Of a stretch of DNA of 45,519 bases, positions 1-8,813 are shown piece after piece. Both the position numbers and the translations under genes were made by a program. Source of the stretch: Acidobacteriota bacterium (lineage in GTDB: Bacteria; Acidobacteriota; Terriglobia; Bryobacterales; Bryobacteraceae); contig CANIVU010000070.1 in the NCBI GenBank assembly GCA_947470805.1, forward strand, positions 1-45,519, read 5' to 3'. Position 1 is the stretch's first letter. Each line of letters begins with the position of its first letter. The notes under the pieces were generated by a model that did no database searches, was not told the origin of the DNA, and saw nothing but the letters and a program-made list of their open reading frames with translations.

Positions 1-1104
1 CGCGTCACGCGCAACGGCATCGAAGACTTCCGCGCGGCCGTCCCCGGCGTCCAGATCGCCTTTCAGGACTCCGCCCCGGCTTCTACCGATTCCACGCTCC
101 GCACGGCCGCCCCAGCCTCCAAAGCGCCCGCCGCTATGGCCGCGTGGATCGAAAGGCTCGGTGGCCGCTCCAGCAGCGAAGCCGGCCAGATTCGCTCCGT
201 CGATCTCTCACGCACACCCGTTACGGAAGCTCAGTTGGCGCATCTGGCCGCCCTCCCGGCGCTGGAGCGGTTGCGGCTGAACACAACCGAAATCGGAGAC
301 GGCGGGATGGCGAACGTGGCAAAGCTATCGGGGCTGCGCGACCTCGACCTCGGCCACACGATGGTCTCCGATAAAGGACTCGCCCCGCTGGCCGCGTTGA
401 AGCATCTACAGCGGCTCACCATCAAACACACCCTCGTCCGCGGCACCGGTCTCGGCGTACTGACATCCATCGAAGATCTCGACGCCGCCAACGCGCCCAT
501 CAACGACGCGGGAGCCGCTGAGATAGCTCAGCTCACCAACCTCCACCGGCTCCGCCTCGCCTATACCGAAGTCACTGACGCGGGGATCAAATCGTTGGCG
601 CCCCTCAAAGCCATCCGCCACCTGGACCTGCTTAGCACCGACATTTCCGAAGAAGCGATGAAATCCGTCGCCAGCTTCACGGATCTCGAATATCTCAACA
701 TCAGCTACAACAAAATCGGCACCAAGGGACTCGCTCATCTCTCCGGACTGACAAGGCTGAACCACCTCGAGGGCGCGCGTACGCGCATAGACGACACAAC
801 CGTTCCCCACCTCGCCCGCTTCACCGCCCTCAAGCAACTGAACCTCGACTACACCGGCATCTCCGACAAAGGTCTCGCCGAACTCCAACCCGCACTTCCC
901 AAGCTGGAACTGCTACGCCTCGACACCGCCAACCTCACCGACGCCGCAATCGACACGCTCTCCAAATTCCCCGCCCTGCGCGACCTGAATATCTATCACA
1001 CGCTGATCACCGAAGCCGCCAACAATAAGCTACAACAGGCCATGCCTCAGTGCCGCATCGTCTTCGACCCCGCTTCGGCCCTGCCCACCCGGAGGAAGAG
1101 TTAA
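1..1104 (+). CDS. Leucine-rich-repeat protein, 5' end outside the window
   Basis: The reading frame is open from base 1, so the gene starts upstream; the ATG at 136 lies inside the protein. 367 residues are visible. The first about 20 residues look like the closing cap of one LRR domain. A Ser/Ala/Pro/Thr-rich linker follows, then a second module that opens with AWIERLGG and DLSRT. About ten 24-residue repeats of the form LxxLxLxxTxIxDxGLxxL follow, closed by an AMPQCRIVF cap. LRR arrays of this kind bind proteins or glycans, but no partner or enzyme domain is visible here. The next gene begins 2 bp after the stop and repeats the same module, so the pair probably arose by duplication and is co-transcribed. 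Location is unknown because the N-terminus is missing. Confidence 0.8.
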   Translation, partial: RVTRNGIEDFRAAVPGVQIAFQDSAPASTDSTLRTAAPASKAPAAMAAWIERLGGRSSSEAGQIRSVDLSRTPVTEAQLAHLAALPALERLRLNTTEIGDGGMANVAKLSGLRDLDLGHTMVSDKGLAPLAALKHLQRLTIKHTLVRGTGLGVLTSIEDLDAANAPINDAGAAEIAQLTNLHRLRLAYTEVTDAGIKSLAPLKAIRHLDLLSTDISEEAMKSVASFTDLEYLNISYNKIGTKGLAHLSGLTRLNHLEGARTRIDDTTVPHLARFTALKQLNLDYTGISDKGLAELQPALPKLELLRLDTANLTDAAIDTLSKFPALRDLNIYHTLITEAANNKLQQAMPQCRIVFDPASALPTRRKS

Positions 1105-1106
1105 TC

Positions 1107-1928
1107 ATGTGGACGCTCACGCTGTTGCTCGCCGCCACACTTTCGCCAGCGGACTGGGTGAAGGACATGGGCGGCACCGCGGAAACGAACGCGAAAGGCG
1201 AAATCGTCGCGCTCGACTTGTCCCGTACCTGGATCACCGATGGCGACCTCCGCCGCGTCGGCCAGATCCCCACGCTTGAACGGCTCGACCTCTCCCATAC
1301 CCGCGTCACCGACCTCGGCTTCTCCCATCTGAAAGGGCTCACCAAGGTCACTCATCTCGACCTCTACTACGCCGAACTCACCGGCGATGGCGCGCTCGCC
1401 GTCGTCAAGAACTGGCCCAAGCTGCAGTGGCTGAACCTGCGAGGCACCAAGCTCACCGACACCGGCCTGGCCCACCTTGCCAACCATCCAGAGCTAGCGT
1501 GGATCGACGCGGGCTATGCCGAAATGACCGACAACGGCGTCGAGTTTTTCGCCACCATGCCTAAGCTCCGCGCGCTCGCTTTCGGGGGAAATAAGATGAC
1601 CGACGTCGGCCTCACGCCGCTCCGCCTCATCGGGGGTTTGAAGGAACTCGACCTCGGCGGACTGCAACGCACGGACTCCGGGCTCTGGCAGGTAACCGTA
1701 ACCGACCGCGGCGCCGAAACCCTTTCCGGCATGACGCAGTTGGAAGTCCTCAGCCTCCGCAACAGCAAGATTACCGACGTCGGCATCGACAACCTCATCA
1801 AACTGAAAAATCTCAAACGGCTCGACGTCGTTAACACCAACCTCACGGATGCCGGTGTCGCCCGCCTTCGCGCCGCGCTGCCCAATTGCGATCTGCGCTC
1901 CGGCAAAGTAAACCAAGTCCGCCGATAG
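1107..1928 (+). CDS. Secreted leucine-rich-repeat protein
   Basis: 273 residues. The start at 1107 is preferred because a strong GGAGGAAG ribosome site at 1091-1098 lies before it, and it gives a short signal-like N-terminus (MWTLTLLLAATLSPA). The in-frame ATG at 1050 lies inside the upstream gene. After the signal, the DWVKDMGG/DLSRT opening matches the second module of the preceding gene. About eight LRR units follow (LDLSHTRVTDLGFSHLKGL type), closed by LRAALPNCDLRSG. It probably acts as an exported binding protein. No catalytic residues are evident, and the ligand is unknown. Confidence 0.75.
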   Translation: MWTLTLLLAATLSPADWVKDMGGTAETNAKGEIVALDLSRTWITDGDLRRVGQIPTLERLDLSHTRVTDLGFSHLKGLTKVTHLDLYYAELTGDGALAVVKNWPKLQWLNLRGTKLTDTGLAHLANHPELAWIDAGYAEMTDNGVEFFATMPKLRALAFGGNKMTDVGLTPLRLIGGLKELDLGGLQRTDSGLWQVTVTDRGAETLSGMTQLEVLSLRNSKITDVGIDNLIKLKNLKRLDVVNTNLTDAGVARLRAALPNCDLRSGKVNQVRR

Positions 1929-1936
1929 GAACCGAA

Positions 1937-3232
1937 ATGTCCATCACTCGCCGCGGCTTCATCGCCGCCCCCTTCTTCATCAGAAACCTCATCTCCGCGC
2001 CGCCCAGCGGCCGCGTTCGCCTCGCCTCCATGGGCGCCAACGGCATGGCCTGGGCTACGCTCCACGGCATCTCTACACACTCATCCGTGGATCTCATCGC
2101 CGCCGCCGATGTCGACACCGCGCGCACGGAGCGCGTAAAGACCACCTACCCCAAGGCCAAGCACTATCAGGATTGGCGAGAGATGCTCGACAAGGAGTAC
2201 AAAAACCTCGACGCGATCTGCGTCGGTACGCCGGACCATATGCACGCCCCGCAGGCCATGAGCGCCATGCGCCGCGGCCTCCATGTCTACTGCCAGAAGC
2301 CGCTCACGTCGCACGTCGCCGAGGCCCGCGCGCTGCAGAAGTACGCCGTGTCGAAGAAGCTCGTCACCCAGATGGGCATCCAGATTCACTCCAACGCCGA
2401 GTACCGCACCGCCGTCGAACTCGTCCACAACGGCACTATCGGCAAGGTGAAGGAAGTCCACGCCTGGAGCAACAAGAAATGGGGCGATCTCGATCCCCGG
2501 CCCACCACCACGGACCCCATTCCCGCCACCCTCGATTGGGATAAATGGATCGGCGTTGCGCGCCCCGAAGGCTACATCAAGAACTACTGCCACCCGGGCA
2601 ACTGGCGCAAACGCCTGGAGTTCGGCACCGGCACCTTCGGCGACATGGGCTGCCATATCTACGATCCCGTCTTCGGTGCTCTGGCCCTCACCGCGCCGTT
2701 AACAGTGCACGCCGAAGGCCCCGCGCCGAACCAACACAGCTGGGCCGTCAACGCCATCGTCAAGTACACCTTCCCCGGCACGCAGTACACCGATGGCAAA
2801 ACCGTCAACGTCACCTGGTACGACGGCGACGAACGCCCGCCGAAGGAAATCCTGGCGCTCATCGAAAGCGCAAAAGTGCCCGAGCAAGGCTCCATCATCA
2901 TCGGCACCAAAGGCGTCATGCTCGTGCCCCACGTGGCCTTCCCCGCCCTCTTCCCGGCGGCCACGTTCAAAGACTTCAAACTCCCCGAAGTCTCCAAGAA
3001 CGACCACTATCACCAGTTCGTCGACGCCATTCTCGGCAAGGGACCAACCTCCACGCCCTTCACCTATTCCGGCCCGCTCAGCGAAACGGTGCTCCTCGGC
3101 AGCCTCGCCACGCGCTTCCCGAAGACGACGCTCGAATGGAACTCGGCCAAGCTGCAGTTCCGCAATGAAAAGCAGGCCAATCAGTTCCTGAAGCGCCCGT
3201 ATCGTGATGGCTGGAAGGTAAAGGGCCTCTAG
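1937..3232 (+). CDS. Tat-exported Gfo/Idh/MocA-family oxidoreductase
   Basis: 431 residues. The N-terminus MSITRRGFIAAPFF is a twin-arginine signal. The mature part starts with a Rossmann fold (VRLASMGANGMAW). The conserved segment AICVGTPDHMHAPQAMSAM is followed by the family lysine motif in CQKPLTSHVAEA. The C-terminal half is the usual alpha/beta substrate domain. The family carries out NAD(P)-dependent oxidation or reduction of sugars and related polyols, or glycoside cleavage by a bound-NAD redox mechanism; the substrate cannot be read from the sequence. The start at 1937 fits the Tat motif, 8 bp after the LRR gene. The stop shares the tetramer CTAG with the stop of the convergent M20 gene, so no bases separate the two. 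Confidence 0.88.
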   Translation: MSITRRGFIAAPFFIRNLISAPPSGRVRLASMGANGMAWATLHGISTHSSVDLIAAADVDTARTERVKTTYPKAKHYQDWREMLDKEYKNLDAICVGTPDHMHAPQAMSAMRRGLHVYCQKPLTSHVAEARALQKYAVSKKLVTQMGIQIHSNAEYRTAVELVHNGTIGKVKEVHAWSNKKWGDLDPRPTTTDPIPATLDWDKWIGVARPEGYIKNYCHPGNWRKRLEFGTGTFGDMGCHIYDPVFGALALTAPLTVHAEGPAPNQHSWAVNAIVKYTFPGTQYTDGKTVNVTWYDGDERPPKEILALIESAKVPEQGSIIIGTKGVMLVPHVAFPALFPAATFKDFKLPEVSKNDHYHQFVDAILGKGPTSTPFTYSGPLSETVLLGSLATRFPKTTLEWNSAKLQFRNEKQANQFLKRPYRDGWKVKGL

Positions 3233-4617
3233 CGATCCCTGTAATTCAACGGCGGCGCGGCGTTCTTCGGCACGCGTGACTGGTACGAAAACCCCGCCCG
3301 CCGCTTTTCAAACGACTCCCGGATCGGCTCCAACAACTTTGGATTGGCGTAGATATCGGCGGCGGTCTGCGCCATCACCTTCGCCGCCAGGACCATTCCT
3401 TTACGGCCAATCGACATCCCGGCGCACGCCGTCGATTGCCAAGTGTGCGGCGAAATTCCCGGCACAAAGGTCGCAACATTCAACTGCGACATCGGCACCA
3501 CCCACGACACGTCCGACGCATCGGTCGACGCCGCACCGGCACCCGTCTGCACCGGCTGAATCGCAGTCTCGCTGCCCAGCGCCAACTCCGGATCCGTAAA
3601 CAGTGTCTTCCGCAACTGAGCCGCGAAGGTCCGCTCTTCCGGCGAATACTGCAAACCGCCAAACCGCCGCAGGTTCCGGTCGTACATGCCGGCCAGCGCA
3701 TCGTTCGGCAACAGGTTATAAACACTGCCAATCAACTGCTGTTCCACCCGTGTCTCCGTGGCTAATGCCGACCCCTCCGCAGCCTTTTCAATCCGCTTCC
3801 AAATGCCATCCAGCACCTTCATAGAAGCATGCCTCACAGTGATGGAAACCTCCGCCAGGTCCGGCACAATATTTGCCGCCGCTCCACCCTGCGTAACGAT
3901 GTAGTGCATCCGCGCCTCCGCCGGTACGTGCTCCCGCAGCAGGTCCACCGCATGCCCAAACAGCATCACAGCGTCCAGCGCGCTACGTCCCTCTTCCGGT
4001 GCCATCGCCGCATGCGAGGCCACGCCTCGGAACCGGAACTTCGCGCTGATATTGGCGTTCATCGTGCCCAAACTGGCGCCATTCGAATCGCCCGGATGCC
4101 ACGCCAACATCGCGTCCACACCAGCAAACAAACCGGCGTGAATCATATACACCTTCCCCGCCCCGCCCTCCTCCGCCGGCGTGCCGAACACCTTCAACGT
4201 CCCCTGGAAGCCCTCTTCCTTCAACGCAATCGCAGCCAGCACGCTCCCCGCGCCCAAAAGGTTATGCCCGCACCCATGCCCCGCCGTCCCGGCCACACGC
4301 GGCGCCCGCTTCGCCACATCCTCCTGCGATAATCCGGGCAGCGCGTCGTATTCCGCCATCAGGCCAAGCACTGGGCTCCCGCTCCCGTAGGTCGCCACAA
4401 ACGCCGTCGGCATCCCCGCCACACCGGCCTGCACCGTGAACCCTGCCCGTCGCAATTCGTCCTGCAGCAGCGCTGAACTCTTCGCCTCCTTGTAACCGAC
4501 TTCGGCCAACTCCCAGATCTGCCGCGACACACCCCCCAACCGCTCCGCGTGCGCGTCGACGCGAACCCCCACTTCGGCATATAACAATGGGGCAAGGAGC
4601 AGCAAACCAATACGCAT
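3229..4617 (-). CDS. M20D-family amidohydrolase/peptidase, exported, AbgB-like
   Basis: About 462 residues from ATG 4617, which gives a clean signal peptide (MRIGLLLLAPLLYA); an in-frame ATG at 4635 would add six residues. M20 metal-site motifs are present: GHGCGHNLLGAGS, then PAEEGGAGKVYMIHAG and AWHPGD. The AMLAWHP segment resembles aminobenzoyl-glutamate utilisation protein B and related amide hydrolases. The expected role is hydrolysis of an N-acyl or peptide-like amide outside the cytoplasm; the substrate is not determinable. It overlaps the convergent oxidoreductase gene by 3 bp at its 3' end. Its start is only a few tens of bases from the divergent PSD1 cytochrome gene, so the two promoters must overlap. 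Confidence 0.88.
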   Translation of the reverse strand: MRIGLLLLAPLLYAEVGVRVDAHAERLGGVSRQIWELAEVGYKEAKSSALLQDELRRAGFTVQAGVAGMPTAFVATYGSGSPVLGLMAEYDALPGLSQEDVAKRAPRVAGTAGHGCGHNLLGAGSVLAAIALKEEGFQGTLKVFGTPAEEGGAGKVYMIHAGLFAGVDAMLAWHPGDSNGASLGTMNANISAKFRFRGVASHAAMAPEEGRSALDAVMLFGHAVDLLREHVPAEARMHYIVTQGGAAANIVPDLAEVSITVRHASMKVLDGIWKRIEKAAEGSALATETRVEQQLIGSVYNLLPNDALAGMYDRNLRRFGGLQYSPEERTFAAQLRKTLFTDPELALGSETAIQPVQTGAGAASTDASDVSWVVPMSQLNVATFVPGISPHTWQSTACAGMSIGRKGMVLAAKVMAQTAADIYANPKLLEPIRESFEKRRAGFSYQSRVPKNAAPPLNYRDR

Positions 4618-4634
4618 ACGTCCATGGAACCACA

Positions 4635-4640
4635 TATAAT
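4635..4640 (+). promoter_or_regulatory. Perfect -10 box (TATAAT) for the PSD1 gene
   Basis: TATAAT lies 13 bp before the GTG at 4654. No convincing -35 box is seen 16-18 bp upstream. The box lies inside the longer reading frame that begins at ATG 4624, which argues that the true start is GTG 4654. Confidence 0.45.
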
Positions 4641-4653
4641 CGGGAACATTCGC

Positions 4654-7428
4654 GTGCGTGTTTTCCTACTCTTCACCACCGCCTGTCTGACCCTCGCCGC
4701 CGACCTCTCCGTCGACGCGCCAGCCCTCCTCGCGCGCCGTTGCGCCCACTGCCACAACGCCAAAACCAGGACCGCCGGCGTCGACCTTTCCACCCGCGAA
4801 GCAACCCTCAAAGCCGGCCTGCCCAAACTCCTCCGCCGCGTTCAACTCGGCCAGATGCCGCCCGACGGCGCCCTGCCCGCCACCGATCAGCAGACCCTCG
4901 CCAAGTGGATCGACGCCGGCGCCCCGTGGACCCAGCAGGGCTGGTGGTCGCTCCAGCCCCTCAAGCCCGCCGCCAAATCCATCGACGATTTCATCACCGA
5001 AAAGCTCCGCGCCAACGGCCTCGTCCCCTCCCCGCCAGCCGACCGCCGCACCCTCATTCGCCGCGCCACATTCGACCTCACCGGCCTTCCGCCCTCCCCG
5101 GAAGACATCACCAGCTTCGTCAACGATCCCAACCCCAAAGCCTACGAGAACCTCATCGATCGCCTGCTAAAAAGCCCCCACTATGGCGAACGCTGGGCCC
5201 GCCACTGGCTCGACGTCGTCCGCTTCACCGAAAGCGAAGGTTTCGAACGCGACGAACCCCGCGAACACGCCTGGCCGTACCGCGACTACGTCATCCGCAG
5301 CCTCAACGCCGACAAGTCGTACCTCGAATTCGCCCGCGAACAAATCGCCGGCGATATTCTGAAGCCCAAAGACCGCGACGCCGTCATCGCCACCGGCACA
5401 CTAGTCTTCGGCCCCACAGACGCCGTCGGCCTCACCTCCGCCGTGGAAAAGGAACGCGAAGCCGTCCGCGAAGATCAACTCGAAGAGATGGTCGGCGTCG
5501 TTTCCCAAACCTTCCTCGGCCTCACCGCCAACTGCGCCCGCTGCCACGACCACAAGTTCGACCCCATCCCCCAGCGCGACTATTACCGTTTCAAAGCCGC
5601 ACTCTCCGGAGTCTGGCAACCCTTCGCCGATCCCGCCTCCACCGAACTCTTCCCCGACGGCCGCATCCTCGATGAGTCGCACCAAGCCACTGCCGCCAAC
5701 ATAAAAACCAAAATCCGCACCGTCGAAAACCAGATCGCCGAACGGCACCAACAACGCACGACATTCGCCACAATCAAGCCCGTCGCCCAGTGGACCTTCG
5801 ATGTCGACGCCCACGACCAACTCGGCCCCCTCCACGCTCCCACAAACCTGAAAACCCAATTGGCCGACGGCCATCTCACCGCCGCCGCCCTCACCACTTC
5901 TCCCCTCGAACAGGACATCAAGGAGAAAACTCTCGAAGCCTGGGTCACACTCAAGAAACCCCTCGACGGCCACATCAACGTCTTCCAGATTTACAACCGC
6001 AGCGGCTACCGCGGCGCCGCCTCCGATGGTATTCAGTTCGCCGGCGGCACCAACAAACAGTGGCGCAACTTGAGCACCGCCAACTTCCGCACCCAAGACG
6101 TCAACGGCCCCAAGGAAGCCGCCGCCCCCGGCGAACAGATCCACCTGGCCTTCACCTACGACGCCGATGGCACCATTCGCCAGTACCGCAACGGCGCGCC
6201 CTATGGCGATCCCTTCCGCCCCGACGCGGGCGTGAGCGGCCAACTTCAAACCTACGTCGCCGGTGACGCCGTCCTGAAGTTCACCCCCACCGCCGAACTC
6301 GCCATCAACGAGGCGCGCCTCTACAACACCGCCCTCACGCCGGACCAGATCGCTGCCTCCTACAAATCCGGCCCCGCCCCAACGATTCCCAAGCAGGACA
6401 CCCCTCTCTTCGCCGAACTGCGACAACTCCAGCAACAACTCGCCGATCTCCCCAAGCCCGAAAAGGCCTTCGCCGCCGCCCCGCGAGATCCCGGTATCAC
6501 CCACCTCCTCCTCCGTGGCGACGTCAATCGCAAAGCCGAACCGCTCAGCCCCGCCGGCCTCTCGGCCCTCCCCAATGCCGACTTCCATCTCCCCCCCAAC
6601 GCCTCCGATGCTGACCGCCGCCGTCACCTCGCCGAATGGATCGCCAACCCCGCCAACCCGCTCTTTTCCCGCGTCATCGTCAATCGCATCTGGGCCCACC
6701 ACTTCGGCACCGGCATCGTCGAAAACCCCAATGATTTCGGGGCCAATGGCGGCCTCCCGTCGCACACCGAACTCCTCGACTCGCTCGCCACCCAGCTCAT
6801 CGAATCCAACTGGAGCCTCAAGAAACTCCACAAAACCATCCTCCTCTCCGCCGCCTATCAACAGTCCTCTAAACACAACAAAGCGGCCGCCGCCAAGGAC
6901 GCCGGCAACCGTCTCCTCTGGCGCTTCACCCCTCGCCGTATGGAAGGCGAAGTGGTCCGCGACGCCATGCTCGCCGTCTCAGGCAAGCTCAACACCGAAC
7001 AAGGCGGCCCCAGCTTTCGCCCCTTCAAAATCAGCCGTCCCGGCGGCTCCTACGTCAAATACGATCAACTCGACAGCGACGACAAAAATCTCCAGCGCCG
7101 TACCGTCTACCGCATGAACATCAACACCGGCGGCGACCCCATGCTCGAATCACTCGATTGTCCCGTCCCCGCCGTCAAGACACCCAAGCGGCCCTCTACC
7201 ACCACCGCCCTCCAGGCCCTCAGCCTGATGAACAACCCGCTTCCCGTGCGCCTCTCGAAGTCCTTCGCCGATCGCATCCGCCACGAAACCGACCCGATTC
7301 AAACCGCCTTCCAACTCGCGCTCGGCCGACCCCCGCGCGATCACGAACGCGAAGCTGCCAAACGACTCACCTTCGAAGAACTCTGTTGGGGACTTTTCAA
7401 TGCCAGCGAATTTATCGAACTTGAATAG
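4654..7428 (+). CDS. PSD1-type secreted cytochrome c (DUF1549/DUF1553) with LamG-like insert
   Basis: About 924 residues from GTG 4654 (signal VRVFLLFTTACLTLAA). Order of domains: a planctomycete-type cytochrome c domain with heme motif CAHCH at 30-34; DUF1549 at about 105-320 containing a second CxxCH (CARCHDHKFDP, 294-298); a beta-rich concanavalin/LamG-like region at about 370-560 (AQWTFDVDAHD to ARLYNTALTPDQ); and DUF1553 at about 645-895 (NPLFSRVIVNRIWAHHFG). The family is known from Planctomycetes and Acidobacteria, always exported and usually paired with DUF1501, but its reaction is not established. The 3' end overlaps the DUF1501 start by 29 bp, so translation is probably coupled. An alternative start is ATG 4624, but that sits upstream of the -10 box. 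Confidence 0.88.
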   Translation: MRVFLLFTTACLTLAADLSVDAPALLARRCAHCHNAKTRTAGVDLSTREATLKAGLPKLLRRVQLGQMPPDGALPATDQQTLAKWIDAGAPWTQQGWWSLQPLKPAAKSIDDFITEKLRANGLVPSPPADRRTLIRRATFDLTGLPPSPEDITSFVNDPNPKAYENLIDRLLKSPHYGERWARHWLDVVRFTESEGFERDEPREHAWPYRDYVIRSLNADKSYLEFAREQIAGDILKPKDRDAVIATGTLVFGPTDAVGLTSAVEKEREAVREDQLEEMVGVVSQTFLGLTANCARCHDHKFDPIPQRDYYRFKAALSGVWQPFADPASTELFPDGRILDESHQATAANIKTKIRTVENQIAERHQQRTTFATIKPVAQWTFDVDAHDQLGPLHAPTNLKTQLADGHLTAAALTTSPLEQDIKEKTLEAWVTLKKPLDGHINVFQIYNRSGYRGAASDGIQFAGGTNKQWRNLSTANFRTQDVNGPKEAAAPGEQIHLAFTYDADGTIRQYRNGAPYGDPFRPDAGVSGQLQTYVAGDAVLKFTPTAELAINEARLYNTALTPDQIAASYKSGPAPTIPKQDTPLFAELRQLQQQLADLPKPEKAFAAAPRDPGITHLLLRGDVNRKAEPLSPAGLSALPNADFHLPPNASDADRRRHLAEWIANPANPLFSRVIVNRIWAHHFGTGIVENPNDFGANGGLPSHTELLDSLATQLIESNWSLKKLHKTILLSAAYQQSSKHNKAAAAKDAGNRLLWRFTPRRMEGEVVRDAMLAVSGKLNTEQGGPSFRPFKISRPGGSYVKYDQLDSDDKNLQRRTVYRMNINTGGDPMLESLDCPVPAVKTPKRPSTTTALQALSLMNNPLPVRLSKSFADRIRHETDPIQTAFQLALGRPPRDHEREAAKRLTFEELCWGLFNASEFIELE

Positions 7429-8755
7429 CTCCCGCCGCCAGCTCCTGCTCAACGCCGGCTTCGGCTTCGGCTGGCTGGCCACGTCCTCTCTAGCCAACGC
7501 CCAACCCCACTTCGCCCCAAAAGCAAAACGCATCCTGCAGCTCTTCACCCTCGGCGGCATGAGCCACATGGACACGTTCGATTACAAGCCCGAACTCGAC
7601 AGGCGCGACGGCAAACCGTTCGACATGCCCACGTTCTTCGGCCAGGCCGGCAACCTCTACGCCAGCCCCTGGAAGTTCCAGAAGCGTGGCCAGTCCGGTC
7701 TCTACGTCAGTGACCTTCTCCCCCACCTCGCCACCCAGGCCGATAAGCTCACCGTCATCCGCTCCATGGTCGCCAAAAGCGCCAACCACATGCCGGCCGT
7801 CGCGCAGATGAACACCGGCTTCATCCTCTCCGGCTTCCCCTCCGCCGGCGCATGGATCACCTACGCCCTCGGCACCGAAAACCAGAATCTCCCCGCCTTC
7901 GTCGTCCTGCCCGATCATCGCAACTACCCCTGGGGCGGCTCGCTGCAATGGTCGAACGGCTTCCTCCCCGCCACGGCTCAAGGCACCGCGTTCAAGTCAA
8001 CGGGCGATCCCGTTCCCGACCTCACCAGCCCCTTCAATCAGACCAAGGCCCGCCAGTTCGCCAACACCCTCAACCGCTCCTATGCCGAACAGCACGCCGG
8101 CGATACGGACCTCGAAGCCCGCGTCCGCTCCTACGAACTCGCCGCCCAAATGCAGCTCTCCGTTCCCGACGCGGTCTCCCTCGAATCTGAATCCGAAGCC
8201 ACCAAACAGGCCTACGGCTTCGACAAACCCGAAACCAGCCACATGGCCCGCCGCTGCGTTCTAGCCCGCCGCCTCATCGAACGCGGCGTCCGCTTCGTGC
8301 AGGTTTACCACGGCGCCTCCGGCACCGATTGGGATGCCCATGGCGACCTCCTCGGCAATCACAACAAGATGGCGCGCGAATACGATCAGCCCGTCGCGGC
8401 CTTGCTAAAGGACCTCGACGAGCGCGGCCTGCTCAAAGACACGCTCGTCATGGGCATCACCGAATTCGGCCGTACCCCCGTCGCCCAGGGAGCCGGCAAA
8501 AAGGGCCGCGACCACCATCCCAACTGCTTCACCTGCTGGCTCGCCGGCGCGGGCGTCAAGCCCGGCACCGCGTATGGAGTCTCCGACGAACTCGGCTATC
8601 AACCCGCCGAAAATCCCGTCACCGTCTACGACTTCCACGCCACCGCCCTCCACCTCCTCGGCCTCGACCACCAAAAGCTCACCTACTATCACAACGGTGT
8701 CCGACGCCGCCTCACCGATGTCCACGGCCACGTCGTCCACCCCATCCTCGCTTAG
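7400..8755 (+). CDS. DUF1501 protein (alkaline phosphatase/sulfatase-like fold), Tat-exported
   Basis: 451 residues. A twin-arginine-like signal (SSRRQLLLNAGFGFGWLA) is followed by the DUF1501 body: FTLGGMSHMDTFDYKP near the start, then VIRSMVAKSANHMPA, GVRFVQVYHG and DWDAHGDL, and MGITEFGRTP and GRDHHPNCF near the end. The Asp/His-rich motifs resemble the metal site of the alkaline phosphatase superfamily, so a metal-dependent hydrolase role is plausible; no substrate is known. It starts inside the last 29 bp of the PSD1 gene. This gene order recurs at 24797-29022 on the other strand, so the two proteins probably work together in the periplasm. Confidence 0.88.
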   Translation: MPANLSNLNSSRRQLLLNAGFGFGWLATSSLANAQPHFAPKAKRILQLFTLGGMSHMDTFDYKPELDRRDGKPFDMPTFFGQAGNLYASPWKFQKRGQSGLYVSDLLPHLATQADKLTVIRSMVAKSANHMPAVAQMNTGFILSGFPSAGAWITYALGTENQNLPAFVVLPDHRNYPWGGSLQWSNGFLPATAQGTAFKSTGDPVPDLTSPFNQTKARQFANTLNRSYAEQHAGDTDLEARVRSYELAAQMQLSVPDAVSLESESEATKQAYGFDKPETSHMARRCVLARRLIERGVRFVQVYHGASGTDWDAHGDLLGNHNKMAREYDQPVAALLKDLDERGLLKDTLVMGITEFGRTPVAQGAGKKGRDHHPNCFTCWLAGAGVKPGTAYGVSDELGYQPAENPVTVYDFHATALHLLGLDHQKLTYYHNGVRRRLTDVHGHVVHPILA

Positions 8756-8801
8756 TTCAAGTATCTTGAACGCCCCCCTGCCATCCGGGTTCGCAATCTG
8801 A

Positions 8802-8807
8802 TATTGT
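8802..8807 (+). promoter_or_regulatory. Candidate -10 box (TATTGT) 6 nt before the TonB receptor start
   Basis: TATTGT ends six bases before ATG 8814, and no Shine-Dalgarno sequence lies between them. If used, transcription would begin at or next to the start codon, giving a leaderless mRNA. No clear -35 box is visible. Confidence 0.35.
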
Positions 8808-8813
8808 CCCGCC

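Noticed and set aside
4624-4653. ATG 4624 as the start of the first PSD1 gene
   Set aside because: The perfect -10 box lies downstream of it; GTG 4654 gives a better signal peptide. Not fully excluded.
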